A stretch of 64,000 nucleotides of DNA from Heyndrickxia shackletonii (GCF_001420715.1 NZ_LJJC01000004.1:3739740-3803739), one strand, 5' to 3'. Counted from the first letter of the stretch, positions 43,613-53,358 are shown. Numbers and translations: made by a program. Notes: generated by a model from the letters alone, not told the origin.

Positions 43613-43990
43613 CTAAGGTCTTTTGGCAATCATCTCAATTTCTACCTCTGCTCCAAGTGGAAGCTCTAAAACAGCTACAGTAGTCCTTGCAGGAAATGGT
43701 TTAGCAAACTGTGTTTCATATACCTCATTCATTGCAGAAAAATTCTTCATATCAGTAAGATACACGTTTACTTTCACTACATGATCGGGATTCAGTTCCG
43801 CTGCATCTAAAACCGCAAATAAATTACGAAAACATTGTCTCGTTTGTTCTCCAATATCCCCTTTTATCATTTCTCCTGTTGCTGGGTTAATTGGAGTTTG
43901 ACCGGATAAATACACTGTCCCACCCGCTTCAACTGCATGTGAATATGGTCCGGATGTCACTGCACCCTTTGCATCATAAGCCTTTCTCAT
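43613..43990 (-). CDS. ridA: RidA family reactive-intermediate deaminase
   Basis: A 125-residue trimeric deaminase of the RidA/YjgF/YabJ family. It hydrolyses reactive enamines and imines (such as 2-aminoacrylate) made by PLP enzymes. The catalytic Arg is in FPARTTVAVLELP, with GPYSHAVEAGGTVYLSGQTP at the N-terminus and EVEIEMIA at the end. ATG at 43990 follows AAAGGAG. Single gene; Bacillus usually has another copy (YabJ) elsewhere. Confidence 0.92.
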   Translation of the reverse strand: MRKAYDAKGAVTSGPYSHAVEAGGTVYLSGQTPINPATGEMIKGDIGEQTRQCFRNLFAVLDAAELNPDHVVKVNVYLTDMKNFSAMNEVYETQFAKPFPARTTVAVLELPLGAEVEIEMIAKRP

Positions 43991-44498
43991 TTTCCTGATT
44001 CTCCTTTTTTAATTAAAAAGTGATAAACACTTAATATTTGATAACTGCCAACACATACAAATAAAAGCATTAAGAGAAAACGATATAATCCATTTTTATT
44101 TATCCTTGAAAAATGATTAAACCGATTAGCTTAAAATAACAAAATACATTAGGAATAATCTATGATATTCCTAGTTTCGTATTTTCAGATTCACCACCCC
44201 CTGAATACAAATACGCTAACTAATAGGGATTGGTTTCAATATTAAGGTTGAATAGTTTCAAATTGGAGAATCGGTAATATTGTGGTTTTTGCTAATTTGC
44301 AATGTAACATTGTTAACGGGATTTTACCATTTTCACTGGATCTAAATAATCTCTCTTTCATTCCATTTTAGAATAATAAGTCAAATTTTCTCAATTAAGA
44401 GCTATTGATAAAGGGTTAGTACAAATAGCTCTTTCAATGTTTTACGGAATATAATAATAAATATTGGTTTCCTCAGTAAAACCATTCTTAAAAAGGCT

Positions 44499-44543
44499 AA
44501 AAATCAACGCTTTACGTTTTTCTTGGTAAAGCGCCGATTTTAA
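44499..44543 (-). terminator. Terminator of the RNase J gene
   Basis: AAATCGGCGCTTTAC ... GTAAAGCGTTGATTT, a stem with a 2-nt mismatch. The 43991-44498 gap otherwise shows no gene; TAACGGG at 44318 is not followed by the element repeat. Confidence 0.75.
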
Positions 44544-44560
44544 TTGATTTCTATTCATCT

Positions 44561-46240
44561 TTATATTTCAATAATTATCGGAACAATCATTGGCTTTTTC
44601 TTCATTTGATGAAACACATGCTGCTGAATGGATTTTTTTATTTCTCTTTTTATTACTTTCCAATCGTTTCGATTTTCTTCTTGTAGCCCATTAATTGTTT
44701 TTGCAGTAAGTTCATTCACATTTTTTCGAAGTTCTGAGAAAGTACCGTCCGTAAATCCTCGGGAAATAGTTTCCGGTTCCGAAAGCAGTTTTCCGTCATA
44801 TTTACTTATTGTTAACACTACGATGAGCATACCATCCTCCGAAAACTGTTTACGGTCTCGTAACACAAATTCCCCTACATTGCCAACATCTCCACCGTCT
44901 ACATAAGTGTTCCCAACAGGTATATCGCGGGTCTGGCGCGCAACTCCATGTTCAATATCGACAACATCGCCATTATTAATAATAAACGTGTTGCCTTTTT
45001 CCACTCCAATGGATTCAGCTAATAAACGGTGATGGTGCAGCATTCTAAGTTCACCGTGAATCGGAATAAAATATTTTGGTTTCATTAAGGTAAGCATTAG
45101 TTTTAAATCTTCTTGATAACCATGACCTGAAACATGCATGCCGGATGAACTTCCGGATCCATAAATCACCTTGGCTCCAATTGCATAGAAATTGTCTACA
45201 ATACTTGTGACACTTCTTTCATTCCCAGGTATTGGGCCGGCAGCAAGAATAACCGTATCTTTTGGTAAAACTTCAACACCGCGAAAGTTTCCAGTCGACA
45301 AGCGGGCAAGTGCAGCCAATGGTTCTCCTTGGCTACCAGTACATAAAATCGCTATCTTTTCAGGAGGGAATGCATTCATTTCATTTTGGTCAATAATCAT
45401 CCCATCTGGAACATTTAAGTAACCCCGGTCTAAAGCTACCTCTACAACATTCAGCATACTTCTTCCAAGCAGGACAAGTTTACGATTCGTTTTATATGCT
45501 GCATTTACAACCTGTTGCACCCGACTAACATTGGAAGCAAAGGTGGAAACAATAACCTTACGTTCCGCATTCATGAAAGCAACCTCCAAATGATCTGCTA
45601 CCATTTGTTCGGAAGGGGTCAAACCGGCACGTTCGGCATTTGTACTCTCGGACAATAGAAGGAGTACCCCTTCCTTACCGATATCAGCCATTTTATGAAT
45701 CTCCGGACGCTCCTCGATATTCTCAGGAGTTAAATCAAACTTAAAATCCCCGGTATGAACAACATTGCCCTCCGGTGTGCGAAAGATGATTCCCAAGCAA
45801 TCAGGAATGCTATGAGTCACTTTGAAAAATTCTACACTTATTTTTCCTAATTCTAATTTTGAGTTTGCATTGATTTCAATAAGTTTGCTTTCTCGTAAAA
45901 TTTTATGTTCTTTTAATTTGATTTCAATTAATCCTAGCGTGAAACGGGTAGCATAAACGGGTACATTTAATTTTTTCAAAAAGTACGGAATCCCTCCGAT
46001 ATGATCTTCATGACCATGTGTGACAATTAAAGCCTTTACCCTATCTTTATTTTCTATTAAGTAAGTTATATCAGGAATAATCAAATCAATTCCTAATAAA
46101 CTTTCATCTGGAAATTTGTTTCCACAATCGATAATCACAATATCGTTTGCATACTCGATTGCATACATATTTTTCCCGATTTCATTTATGCCACCTAATG
46201 CGAAGAAAGATAAGATATTCTCATTTGTACTCACCTTCAT
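44561..46240 (-). CDS. Ribonuclease J family protein
   Basis: A 559-residue metallo-beta-lactamase/beta-CASP ribonuclease. The core motif THGHEDHIGGIPYF is complete, followed by HTGDFKFDLTPEN, LCTGSQGEPLAALARL, the beta-CASP segment SGSSSGMHVSGHGYQEDLKL, and PIHGELRMLHHH. The C-terminal domain ends KKKPMIVPIIIEI, as in B. subtilis RNase J1 and J2. It differs from both along its length, so it may be an extra paralogue. I start at 46240 (MKVSTNEN) near GGGAGG; the frame is open to 46342, but the added residues look non-conserved. Such enzymes degrade or trim RNA from the 5' end. Confidence 0.88.
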   Translation of the reverse strand: MKVSTNENILSFFALGGINEIGKNMYAIEYANDIVIIDCGNKFPDESLLGIDLIIPDITYLIENKDRVKALIVTHGHEDHIGGIPYFLKKLNVPVYATRFTLGLIEIKLKEHKILRESKLIEINANSKLELGKISVEFFKVTHSIPDCLGIIFRTPEGNVVHTGDFKFDLTPENIEERPEIHKMADIGKEGVLLLLSESTNAERAGLTPSEQMVADHLEVAFMNAERKVIVSTFASNVSRVQQVVNAAYKTNRKLVLLGRSMLNVVEVALDRGYLNVPDGMIIDQNEMNAFPPEKIAILCTGSQGEPLAALARLSTGNFRGVEVLPKDTVILAAGPIPGNERSVTSIVDNFYAIGAKVIYGSGSSSGMHVSGHGYQEDLKLMLTLMKPKYFIPIHGELRMLHHHRLLAESIGVEKGNTFIINNGDVVDIEHGVARQTRDIPVGNTYVDGGDVGNVGEFVLRDRKQFSEDGMLIVVLTISKYDGKLLSEPETISRGFTDGTFSELRKNVNELTAKTINGLQEENRNDWKVIKREIKKSIQQHVFHQMKKKPMIVPIIIEI

Positions 46241-46344
46241 ATCCTCCCACTCTAAATATACACTTAGTATGTCCTTTGTTTGTTCGTTTATCAGTGGGTG
46301 AAGAGAAACTTTGTGACCGTTCTCGCGTTTCCTTTTTCTCATAA

Positions 46345-46416
46345 GAAAAAGTATGTCCCGTTATAGCGTTTGTTTGATTTTGCATTAAACATTACCATAA
46401 AGGAGCATACTTTTTC
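46345..46416 (-). terminator. Stem between mscS and the RNase J gene
   Basis: GAAAAAGTATG / CATACTTTTTC, an 11-bp perfect stem with a long loop of about 50 nt and a T-rich end on the minus strand. It is either the mscS terminator or a leader structure of the RNase J gene. Confidence 0.5.
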
Positions 46417-46464
46417 ATTTTTTTATCCTATTTTGAACGGGGCAGGCTTTTAAAAGCCAGTGTA

Positions 46465-47541
46465 TTAAAAAATGTGTTGTTTCTCTACCTCTCTATCAAG
46501 ACTTTTTATATACAAATCCCGTTGTTGATGCGGAAATTCTATTTTCTTTTCAAGAAATAGCTTATTTATTCTAAAGTTTATATTACTTTTTATGGTCCCA
46601 AGTTGGTTATAATCAGCTATCATTAGCGATAATTCGAAATTAAGGCCGAAATCTCCAAAGCCTACAAAACTCACAGATGGTTCCGGATCCAATAAAACTG
46701 CTGGTGAAACTAAACTTTCCTCTCTTGTAATCTCCATGAGCATGTCTCTTACTTTTTCTACATCTGTTCCATATGCAACACTAAATGGAATGGCTAGTCG
46801 AATTCTTGGATCACTAAACGAACGATTGACGACCTTTTCCCCTAAAAAGTATGAATTCGGCACAATAATATGTTCATTGTTAACCGTTTTAATGATGGTC
46901 GCCCGCATATTAATTTTCTCAACGTCTCCAATAATGTTATCGATAAGAACGCGATCTCCGACTTTTATTGGCCGTTCAAACAAGATAATAACCCCAGAGA
47001 TAAAGTTGGAAGCAATGTTTTGCAGTCCAAACCCAATTCCAACACTGATGATGCCAGCAAACATCGTTAATGCACTTAGGTTTATCCCCACAGTTGTTAA
47101 GCTGACAATAATCGCAATAATCATAATGGAATAATGCACAACTCGGTCAAACGTATATCTCGTACCTTTATCTAAATGGTATCGATTGTATATCCCCGGC
47201 AATAAAACATTAGTTGAAATTTTGGAAAGTCGGCTAGCTAAAGAAATAATTAAAACCGCTACAATAATTAGGAAAAGCGTTATATCCACTTTCCCGAATT
47301 TGAATATCTTGGCAAACATCCATTTTGCTTTTGAAAAGTATAGGAGCAAAAAGATCAGGGTTCCATAAAAAGTAAACCAATTTACGATGCTTCTAAACGC
47401 AGCATGATGTTTGGGAAGCTTCTTGAAAGCTGTAAGAAGAATCCAGCGCAATATTAACATTCCAATTACAACAGCTGCAATAATGATTATGCTTATATAA
47501 TTAAAAGAAAGAATCCAATTTTTTAATGTATGAATATCCAT
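46465..47541 (-). CDS. Small-conductance mechanosensitive channel family protein (MscS)
   Basis: A 358-residue membrane channel. There are about five N-terminal helices, then the pore helix and MscS signature GIGFGLQNIASNFISGVIIL, the beta domain FERPIKVGDRVLIDNIIGDV, and VPNSYFLGEKVVNRSF. The cytoplasmic cage domain ends FPHQQRDLYIK, a usual MscS ending. It releases solutes on osmotic downshock. ATG at 47541 follows GAGGGTG. Confidence 0.92.
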   Translation of the reverse strand: MDIHTLKNWILSFNYISIIIIAAVVIGMLILRWILLTAFKKLPKHHAAFRSIVNWFTFYGTLIFLLLYFSKAKWMFAKIFKFGKVDITLFLIIVAVLIISLASRLSKISTNVLLPGIYNRYHLDKGTRYTFDRVVHYSIMIIAIIVSLTTVGINLSALTMFAGIISVGIGFGLQNIASNFISGVIILFERPIKVGDRVLIDNIIGDVEKINMRATIIKTVNNEHIIVPNSYFLGEKVVNRSFSDPRIRLAIPFSVAYGTDVEKVRDMLMEITREESLVSPAVLLDPEPSVSFVGFGDFGLNFELSLMIADYNQLGTIKSNINFRINKLFLEKKIEFPHQQRDLYIKSLDREVEKQHIF

Positions 47542-47744
47542 TTTTTCACCCTCATTATTTTCTGCAGTTCCACTTTAGTTGATTAAAGAGTAAACTCCCT
47601 GTATATTCTAGCAAATAAATAATAAAGAAGGATGGGTATAAAGTCCATCTTTTTTTTGAAATCTTAATGATTAACTATTCGAAATATCTCAAATGAAAAA
47701 ACTTTAAAATCACGTCCTCTGATGAATAGTAGAATATAAATAAA

Positions 47745-47849
47745 AACATCAGAAAGGCATCGGAAACTCGACCGTTTTCTTGAATAAGAAAACACGAGCA
47801 TAATAAGAAGCAGGGAATCTATTCGTAACCTCCCTACTTTTCTGATGTT
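47745..47849 (-). ncRNA. Predicted three-way-junction RNA or complex terminator
   Basis: On the minus strand a closing stem AACATCAGAAAAG / CTTTCTGATGTT encloses two hairpins: GTAGGGA ... TCCCTGC, and CTCGTGTTTTCTT-N4-AAGAAAACGGTCGAG. It is followed by TTTTTATTT. It lies after the LURP-one gene and about 200 nt before mscS. It could be just a branched terminator or a leader RNA for mscS. No known riboswitch consensus fits. Confidence 0.5.
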
Positions 47850-47906
47850 ATTTTAATTTTGAGTTTCTAAGATAACCCTTCAGCATTTATATAGGACGTC
47901 CCTACA

Positions 47907-48404
47907 TTAAGTCGTTGCTGCTGAGGAGGCAGCTGCATCGTCAGCCTTCACACAATCAATTGCGACAACGAGGGCAATCATGATGGCTTCCATCTCTTCA
48001 TTCAATATTTGGACCTTGTAGCTATCCCCCCAAGTAAACCATTCCTTGCTCACTTTACCGACCAATTCACCATGCTGGAAAACTTGAAAATCCATATCCC
48101 ACCAATTACCATGTACTTCAATGCCTGCAGAATCAATCGTATAGCGTGCTTTAAAGAAAGATAACTCCTTCTTAATCGTTAACACTTCTCGACCATTCAC
48201 CTCAACAAAAAACTTCGGCAAAAAGCTGAACACCTTTTTCGTAATGAGCGCAACTTCATCCCTTGTAGTATTTAAAATGGAGAAAGTCTTTGGAATTTGC
48301 ATAAAACTCCCCTCCACGTAATAAACGTCCTTCTCCTGCTCATCCTTTACTGTAAATTTTCCACTTAGACTGAATACCTTTTGCTTTATATAAAGCTGCT
48401 TCAT
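47907..48404 (-). CDS. LURP-one-related (YxjI-like) protein
   Basis: A 165-residue soluble protein with the Tubby-like barrel pattern of the LOR family: YIKQKVFSLSGKFTVKDEQE, VEGSFMQIPKTFSILNTTRD, IDSAGIEVHGNWWDMDFQVF, and FTWGDSYKVQIL. An Ala/Ser/Thr-rich tail closes it. I start at ATG 48404 behind AAAGGGGG, not 48428. Such proteins may bind membrane lipids, but a role in bacteria is not established. Confidence 0.8.
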   Translation of the reverse strand: MKQLYIKQKVFSLSGKFTVKDEQEKDVYYVEGSFMQIPKTFSILNTTRDEVALITKKVFSFLPKFFVEVNGREVLTIKKELSFFKARYTIDSAGIEVHGNWWDMDFQVFQHGELVGKVSKEWFTWGDSYKVQILNEEMEAIMIALVVAIDCVKADDAAASSAATT

Positions 48405-48572
48405 ACTATTCCCCCTTTGATACAGCATATTACTATAAGTATATTATTGTTTTGTGTTACATGAATACATTTTTAAAGAAACACAGTGATGGTCCTACCG
48501 TTTCAAAAAATCATACCCTTTCCCATTGAAAGTTAAGGAAACAAATGAAACGTCCCCGTGTTTATTAAAGGT

Positions 48573-48605
48573 AAAAAATCCCCCATTTTTTGATGGAGGA
48601 TTTTG
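48573..48605 (-). terminator. Terminator of the DUF4317 gene
   Basis: AAATCCTCCA ... TGGGGGATTTTTT on the minus strand, a 10-bp stem with an 8-nt loop, about 70 nt after the stop. Confidence 0.8.
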
Positions 48606-48677
48606 CTTCTGGAATAAAATTAAAATTGGAGCACGTTATAAGATTTAAATACCATGGTCCCTATCCTGCAAAATTCA

Positions 48678-49847
48678 CTAGAGTTCTGCTTCTTCTAATT
48701 TAAATCCTTCGACTACCACTTCTTCATCAACCTCTAATAATAGGCATTTCTTTCCATTAAAAGTAATATACTTAATATTTTTGAGGTCTTTCGGGTTAAT
48801 GGTTACATTGGCAATCTTCGTTTCGATTTTAATCGATTTCGGAATGACACTGCTTGCTTTGATTTCATATTTTTCATCATAGACAACACTTTTGAATGCA
48901 TGCTCCACTTTGTCTGAGTTTACATCTTCCACTCCACTAGCCTCTAAGATTCGTTCGATATCCTTGGAATCCAGTTTAGGAGGTTCACTTTCTTCATTTT
49001 GTTCATTTTCTTGACTCTCCTGCACCATTTTATCAATTTCCTCATAAACATTCGAAATGACCTTGGAATCCACTTCATCTCCTACCACTATTTTCAAAAT
49101 TTGATCGAAGCTGTCCTTTTCTTCTACCGCTGTAATGATCTCTTCACATTGGAGGACATCCACGATAAAGATTTCACTTGGTTGATTCGCTTTTCCGCCA
49201 TTATAAAGAATATGATTCACATCTGCTGCGTTATCATTAAAGGCAGGAAACAGAAAACCGGCTAATGGAGCTGCTAAATTGATAATGGGATCCACAGCAT
49301 TATTGGATTTAAATTCTTTCTCAATATAATCAAACAGCAAGGCTTTTTTCGGCTGATCCGTTTTATTAAGACTGCAAAGGACAAACTCACTGGAGTATAC
49401 CTCATCATCCCCACCTTCTTCGGATTCCATATCCCGCTTCCTTGTTGCCTTTTGATATTCTCCGCGGATAAAGGTTACGACTGTATCAAATTCATACTTT
49501 GCATGTTCAAACATTTTCGCTACTATCTGGAGCATATGTTCTTTCCAATCTTCCGTGGATGCTGCATGTAATCCATTGAAAAGAATCATTTGTGTGCTCT
49601 CTTCCACATCTCGTCGAAATTTCAGTTCAAACAGCTTGGAGTCAAGCCCCCCTGTCAAAACCTTTTTAAAGTTAGTTAAAAACAATTCTTGTGCTTCCTG
49701 TTCTAACATTTCAAACGGTTGGCTGACTTGATGATAAATCTCCCCTGATTCTTTCTTTACATATACATTGAATATTTCACGAATTTTCATATATCGGCTA
49801 TTTAATTTAAATTGATTTCGGATTTTTGCGATGTCTTTTTTATTCAT
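48678..49847 (-). CDS. DUF4317 family protein
   Basis: A 389-residue soluble, acidic protein. The N-terminus MNKKDIAKIRNQFKLNSRYM and the segment SEFVLCSLNKTDQPKKALLF match my memory of DUF4317, found in Firmicutes. The middle (DPIINLAAPLAGFLFPAFND) precedes a Glu-rich linker and a C-terminal domain (SSVIPKSIKIETKIANVTIN). There is no signal or membrane helix. Function unknown. ATG at 49847 follows GGGAG; it is a single-gene unit with a terminator. Confidence 0.78.
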   Translation of the reverse strand: MNKKDIAKIRNQFKLNSRYMKIREIFNVYVKKESGEIYHQVSQPFEMLEQEAQELFLTNFKKVLTGGLDSKLFELKFRRDVEESTQMILFNGLHAASTEDWKEHMLQIVAKMFEHAKYEFDTVVTFIRGEYQKATRKRDMESEEGGDDEVYSSEFVLCSLNKTDQPKKALLFDYIEKEFKSNNAVDPIINLAAPLAGFLFPAFNDNAADVNHILYNGGKANQPSEIFIVDVLQCEEIITAVEEKDSFDQILKIVVGDEVDSKVISNVYEEIDKMVQESQENEQNEESEPPKLDSKDIERILEASGVEDVNSDKVEHAFKSVVYDEKYEIKASSVIPKSIKIETKIANVTINPKDLKNIKYITFNGKKCLLLEVDEEVVVEGFKLEEAEL

Positions 49848-50027
49848 TTATCTCATCTCCCATCCCTGATTATACTGTTAGGACGAGAAAATAGTAATAC
49901 TTGATTTTTCATCAATTTTGATAGCAATTGGGGATTTTTATTTAGTGGGTTCGCTTTTCTATGATGAATACTAGATTTATCAACTTTGAAAATAGCACTT
50001 CACCAAAATTACCATTACAATAACATA

Positions 50028-50068
50028 AAAAAATGCTCACATCCCCTACTTTTTCAAGGGTTGTGAGC
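50028..50068 (-). terminator. Terminator of the decarboxylase operon
   Basis: GCTCACAACCC ... GGGATGTGAGC followed by ATTTTTTT on the minus strand, about 40 nt after the decarboxylase stop. Confidence 0.85.
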
Positions 50069-50107
50069 CACGTTAAGGAGGAGAAGTTTTTATACTAGAA
50101 GACCACC

Positions 50108-51757
50108 TTAGGATCTTATTATGATATTTTCCCTTCTTCTCGTTTTCAGGAAAAATTCTAGGTGTTCTTTTAGAAATCCAACGTAACGGTCGACCTCTTC
50201 TATTGTTGTGTATGGCGAGATTGCAAAAAATTTATGTGCATAGACGGCTATCCGCTTGTTTGAGTTTGCTGCTTCCACGAGACGCTGCTTTTTTGTATTT
50301 CCAAAGAAGACGGTATCTCGTTCGGCACCAATTACCTCTGCAAACTCGTCATTAAATTGATTAATTTCCATTATATCTTCTAAGGTTAAATGTCCGTTCC
50401 ATTCATCATTCCATTTTGTCTCTTCAGGATAAAAACGGAATGTTGTAATCGGTGAAACCTCATTTGTGACCACCACATTCGAAATTTCTTTCGTTAAAGT
50501 CTCTCTAAATGCAATATTGACACGAATATAATTGGCTAGAAGTTCTTGATACCCTTCGATTCCAAATGCTAATAAAGACGCATAGATTGCCAAAGCACTT
50601 CCCATTCGCGAGCATTCGAGCGTGTAGCCTGTATGATAGCTGCCATAACCGCGATTTCCAACATACGGCGTTTCCGCTGCATCTAAATCAACATACTTAA
50701 GATTCTCTCTGTTCTTGATTAAAAATAAACTCGTAGTATATGGCGTTTGTCCAAGCTTATGGAAATCAAAAACCATACTATCTGCAAGCTTGATATGTTT
50801 AAACTTCTGCTGATAGGATTTCAATACCTCAAGTACGTTTTCTTCCAATCGCAGAGGATTGCTTTCAAAGTCGTAATCATTAAAGAAAGTATACATGCCC
50901 CCCATTGCAGAGTCTGCATGGATATAGATGGAATTTATCCCGTATGTTCGTTCCAATTCTTCCGCTATCCTCTTAATGCCCACAAGGTCATCAATCCCAA
51001 ATGTATCCGTAGTTCCCATTGTGGCAAGGACATAAAGAGGAACGCCGCCTTTGGCAATAACATGCTCCATTTTTTCTTTTAAATCTTCTAGATTCATAGA
51101 ATGATCAGCATTCGCTTTCACGCGAATCATATTTTCTACACCAATCCCAGTTGCCTCTACCGATTTATACAGACTGTAGTGGGATAGCTCGGAACAGAAG
51201 CAATAGAGATTTCGCGGTACACCATGTTGATTAGAGAACGGCGCGTAACGGGCAATGGCAAGACGTAAAGAGTTAAAGACAGCCCCTTGTCCTCCCCAAG
51301 TTGTATATCCTGCACTGATGCTTTCATCATATCCAATCAGTTTGGATAGCATACTAGTTACTTCGATTTCTGCTGTAGCAGCTGCTTGGCCTTCTACATC
51401 CCAAAGATTGTTCCCATTGACCAGCACCATTACTAAGTTCCCGATGATACTGGCAATATTCGGAAGCGGCGCCGCATTGGCTACATAATTTCGATTGACG
51501 TACCGGTGTCCTTCTACCAATTTTAGAAGCTTTTGAATCACTTCCTCCATCGCCACACCTCTAACCGGAACATCAGCGTTTTGAATGACACGATTATAGT
51601 AATCCGCTGTGTACTCGGGCATTTCTCCCAGCGTTAATTTGTTAGGATCCTTTAATTCATCTATTTTTGTCAAAATCGTCTTAAAGTACGACAATAATTC
51701 CTCTCTTTGAAAGTCATTTCCGTCCATACTAGGAAATAATTTTTGTATTTCCTTCAT
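50108..51757 (-). CDS. PLP-dependent amino-acid decarboxylase (group II, tyrosine/aromatic type)
   Basis: A 549-residue fold-type I PLP enzyme. The stacking His193 is in ELSHYSLYKS, the PLP Asp282 in IHADSAMGGMY, and the cofactor Lys334 in DFHKLGQTPYT. SAGYTTWGGQGAVFNSLRLA and TMGTTDTFGIDDL are typical of the tyrosine/glutamate decarboxylase group. The substrate is probably an aromatic amino acid, giving a biogenic amine, but glutamate or others cannot be excluded. It lies 35 nt after a sodium symporter gene and shares its cyclic-di-GMP riboswitch. ATG follows GGGGGG. Confidence 0.85.
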   Translation of the reverse strand: MKEIQKLFPSMDGNDFQREELLSYFKTILTKIDELKDPNKLTLGEMPEYTADYYNRVIQNADVPVRGVAMEEVIQKLLKLVEGHRYVNRNYVANAAPLPNIASIIGNLVMVLVNGNNLWDVEGQAAATAEIEVTSMLSKLIGYDESISAGYTTWGGQGAVFNSLRLAIARYAPFSNQHGVPRNLYCFCSELSHYSLYKSVEATGIGVENMIRVKANADHSMNLEDLKEKMEHVIAKGGVPLYVLATMGTTDTFGIDDLVGIKRIAEELERTYGINSIYIHADSAMGGMYTFFNDYDFESNPLRLEENVLEVLKSYQQKFKHIKLADSMVFDFHKLGQTPYTTSLFLIKNRENLKYVDLDAAETPYVGNRGYGSYHTGYTLECSRMGSALAIYASLLAFGIEGYQELLANYIRVNIAFRETLTKEISNVVVTNEVSPITTFRFYPEETKWNDEWNGHLTLEDIMEINQFNDEFAEVIGAERDTVFFGNTKKQRLVEAANSNKRIAVYAHKFFAISPYTTIEEVDRYVGFLKEHLEFFLKTRRRENIIIRS

Positions 51758-51792
51758 TGTTTTACCCCCCTGATGTTTTTACTGGCAGTAGT

Positions 51793-53160
51793 TTATTTAA
51801 ACAAATGTAGAATCCAATCGGATAATCCTGCTGCATCTAAAAAAACGACGATGATGGCAATTGGAACAATATATTTTAAGAGAAAATAACAGATTGAAAA
51901 GAATACGTATCCTATATTCGATCCTTGTTTTAATTCGGCAAACAAATCTTGTTTTGAAATTTTCCAAGAAACAAAAATCGCGATGAATAATGCACCTAAA
52001 GGCATCAAAATATTGCTGACTGCATAATCCATCAAGTCAAAGATCGTCTTATGAAAGAGTTGGACATCTGCCAGCACACCATAAGAAAGACAGGCTGGGA
52101 TGCCAACGATAAAAATAAGAATACCGGTCACCCAAGTGGTTTTCTTACGCTTCCTCGAGTCATTCTTCGTAACAGACGCCACAATAATTTCAATCATAGA
52201 GAAAGCGGAAGTTAAAGCAGCGAATAAGAATAATAGTAAAAACGCCAAAAAGAAGAGCATCCCAAAAGGCATATGGTCAAATACTGCAGGTAAAACAGAG
52301 AATATTAAGACCGGCCCTGCGTTTGGTTTAAGTCCAAAGGCAAAAACTCCTGGGAAAATAGCTAAGCCTGCTAATATAGCAATGACAATATTTAATAAAA
52401 TAATAGAAATGGCCGATTGCGGTAGATTTTGCGTCTTTGGTAAATAAGAAGCATATGTAAGCATGACAGAAACACCCAATGACAGTGTAAAAAATGCTTG
52501 TCCCAGGGCAAATAAAATACTTTCAGATGTAAGCTTCGAAAAATCTGGTACTAGTAAAAATTTCACACCCTCGATTGCCCCATCCAGGCTCAAAGAACGA
52601 ATGACTAAAATAATAAATAAAAGAAGTAATGCCGGCATCATGACTTTACTTGCTAATTCAATTCCTTTTTGAACCCCTTGGGCAACGACAAGAATGGTGA
52701 TGATCATAAATACAAGCTGTGCCGCAATGGTGGCATACGGGTTAGAAATAATTTCACCAAATAACTGCCCATACTGATTCTGAGTCAACCCAGCTAACCC
52801 GCCGCTCAAAATTTTCATAATGTACAGAATGATCCAGCCACCTACGACACTATAGAACGATAGAAGGACAAAGCATGTAAAAACACCGATTTTCCCTATA
52901 AAGTTCCACTTCTTATTGGATGCAAGTTTGCCATATGTTTGAATCGGATCACTTTGACCCATTCTCCCAATCATAAATTCTCCTAGTAATAAGGGCATCC
53001 CTAAGACTAGTGTAAAAGCTAAAAATATTAAAAGGAAAGCTCCTCCACCACCTGTTCCCGCGACATAAGGGAATTTCCAGATTGCTTCCAAACCTATCGC
53101 TGATCCAGCTGCTGCTAAAACGAAGCCTATTTTTGATTTCCATTGTTCTTGTTGTGACAT
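51793..53160 (-). CDS. Sodium:neurotransmitter-symporter family transporter
   Basis: A 455-residue NSS (LeuT-like) transporter with about 11-12 helices. [20 protein letters not shown] is helix 1, with the unwound sodium and substrate site, and [20 protein letters not shown] follows. [18 protein letters not shown] is helix 6, the other substrate helix. Such proteins import amino acids, often aromatic ones (MhsT, TnaT). It precedes the decarboxylase, so the pair looks like an uptake-plus-decarboxylation module. I start at ATG 53160 after AAAGGAAAGGGA. A cyclic-di-GMP-I riboswitch with a terminator precedes it. Confidence 0.9.
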   Translation of the reverse strand: MSQQEQWKSKIGFVLAAAGSAIGLEAIWKFPYVAGTGGGGAFLLIFLAFTLVLGMPLLLGEFMIGRMGQSDPIQTYGKLASNKKWNFIGKIGVFTCFVLLSFYSVVGGWIILYIMKILSGGLAGLTQNQYGQLFGEIISNPYATIAAQLVFMIITILVVAQGVQKGIELASKVMMPALLLLFIILVIRSLSLDGAIEGVKFLLVPDFSKLTSESILFALGQAFFTLSLGVSVMLTYASYLPKTQNLPQSAISIILLNIVIAILAGLAIFPGVFAFGLKPNAGPVLIFSVLPAVFDHMPFGMLFFLAFLLLFLFAALTSAFSMIEIIVASVTKNDSRKRKKTTWVTGILIFIVGIPACLSYGVLADVQLFHKTIFDLMDYAVSNILMPLGALFIAIFVSWKISKQDLFAELKQGSNIGYVFFSICYFLLKYIVPIAIIVVFLDAAGLSDWILHLFK

Positions 53161-53216
53161 TCTATTCCCTTTCCTTTTGAATACCATTCCTTCTCATTTT
53201 TCATAAAAATCGACAA

Positions 53217-53240
53217 AAAAAGCCCACACAGGTGGACATA
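53217..53240 (-). terminator. Expression-platform terminator of riboswitch A
   Basis: GTCCACCTGTGTGGGC followed by seven T residues on the minus strand: a 6-bp stem with a CTGT loop between the aptamer and the symporter gene. Confidence 0.75.
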
Positions 53241-53282
53241 AAAAAGCAAAACATTGCTTCCATAAGTAGATATCCAACCTTT

Positions 53283-53358
53283 TCGGCAACCCGGCTGCCA
53301 TAGAAATCTTCCTTTAGGCCCGTAGCTTTGCGTCCCCATCTTTCAATGGGTTTGCTAT
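53283..53358 (-). ncRNA. Cyclic-di-GMP-I riboswitch (GEMM-I), symporter leader
   Basis: On the minus strand the RNA reads GCAAACCCATTGAAAGATGG, then GGACGCAAAGCTACGGGCCT, AAAGG, and TATGGCAGCCGGGTTGCC. These are the GEMM-I hallmarks: the GAAA tetraloop, ACGCAAAGC, the tetraloop receptor, and the G that pairs with c-di-GMP in GCCGGGTTGCC. The aptamer lies about 120 nt before the symporter start, with an intrinsic terminator between. Whether ligand turns expression on or off cannot be told by eye. Confidence 0.93.

Noticed and set aside
44318-44343. Third copy of the TAACGGG element end
   Set aside because: Only the first seven bases match; the inner GTGCAAA and a facing copy are missing.
47745-47849. 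Hammerhead ribozyme or purine riboswitch
   Set aside because: CTGATG occurs, but the CUGAUGA and GAAA core is incomplete, and the junction bases of purine aptamers are absent.
53127-53339. 70-residue minus-strand ORF before the symporter gene
   Set aside because: It covers the c-di-GMP aptamer and its terminator; the RNA motifs explain the sequence.
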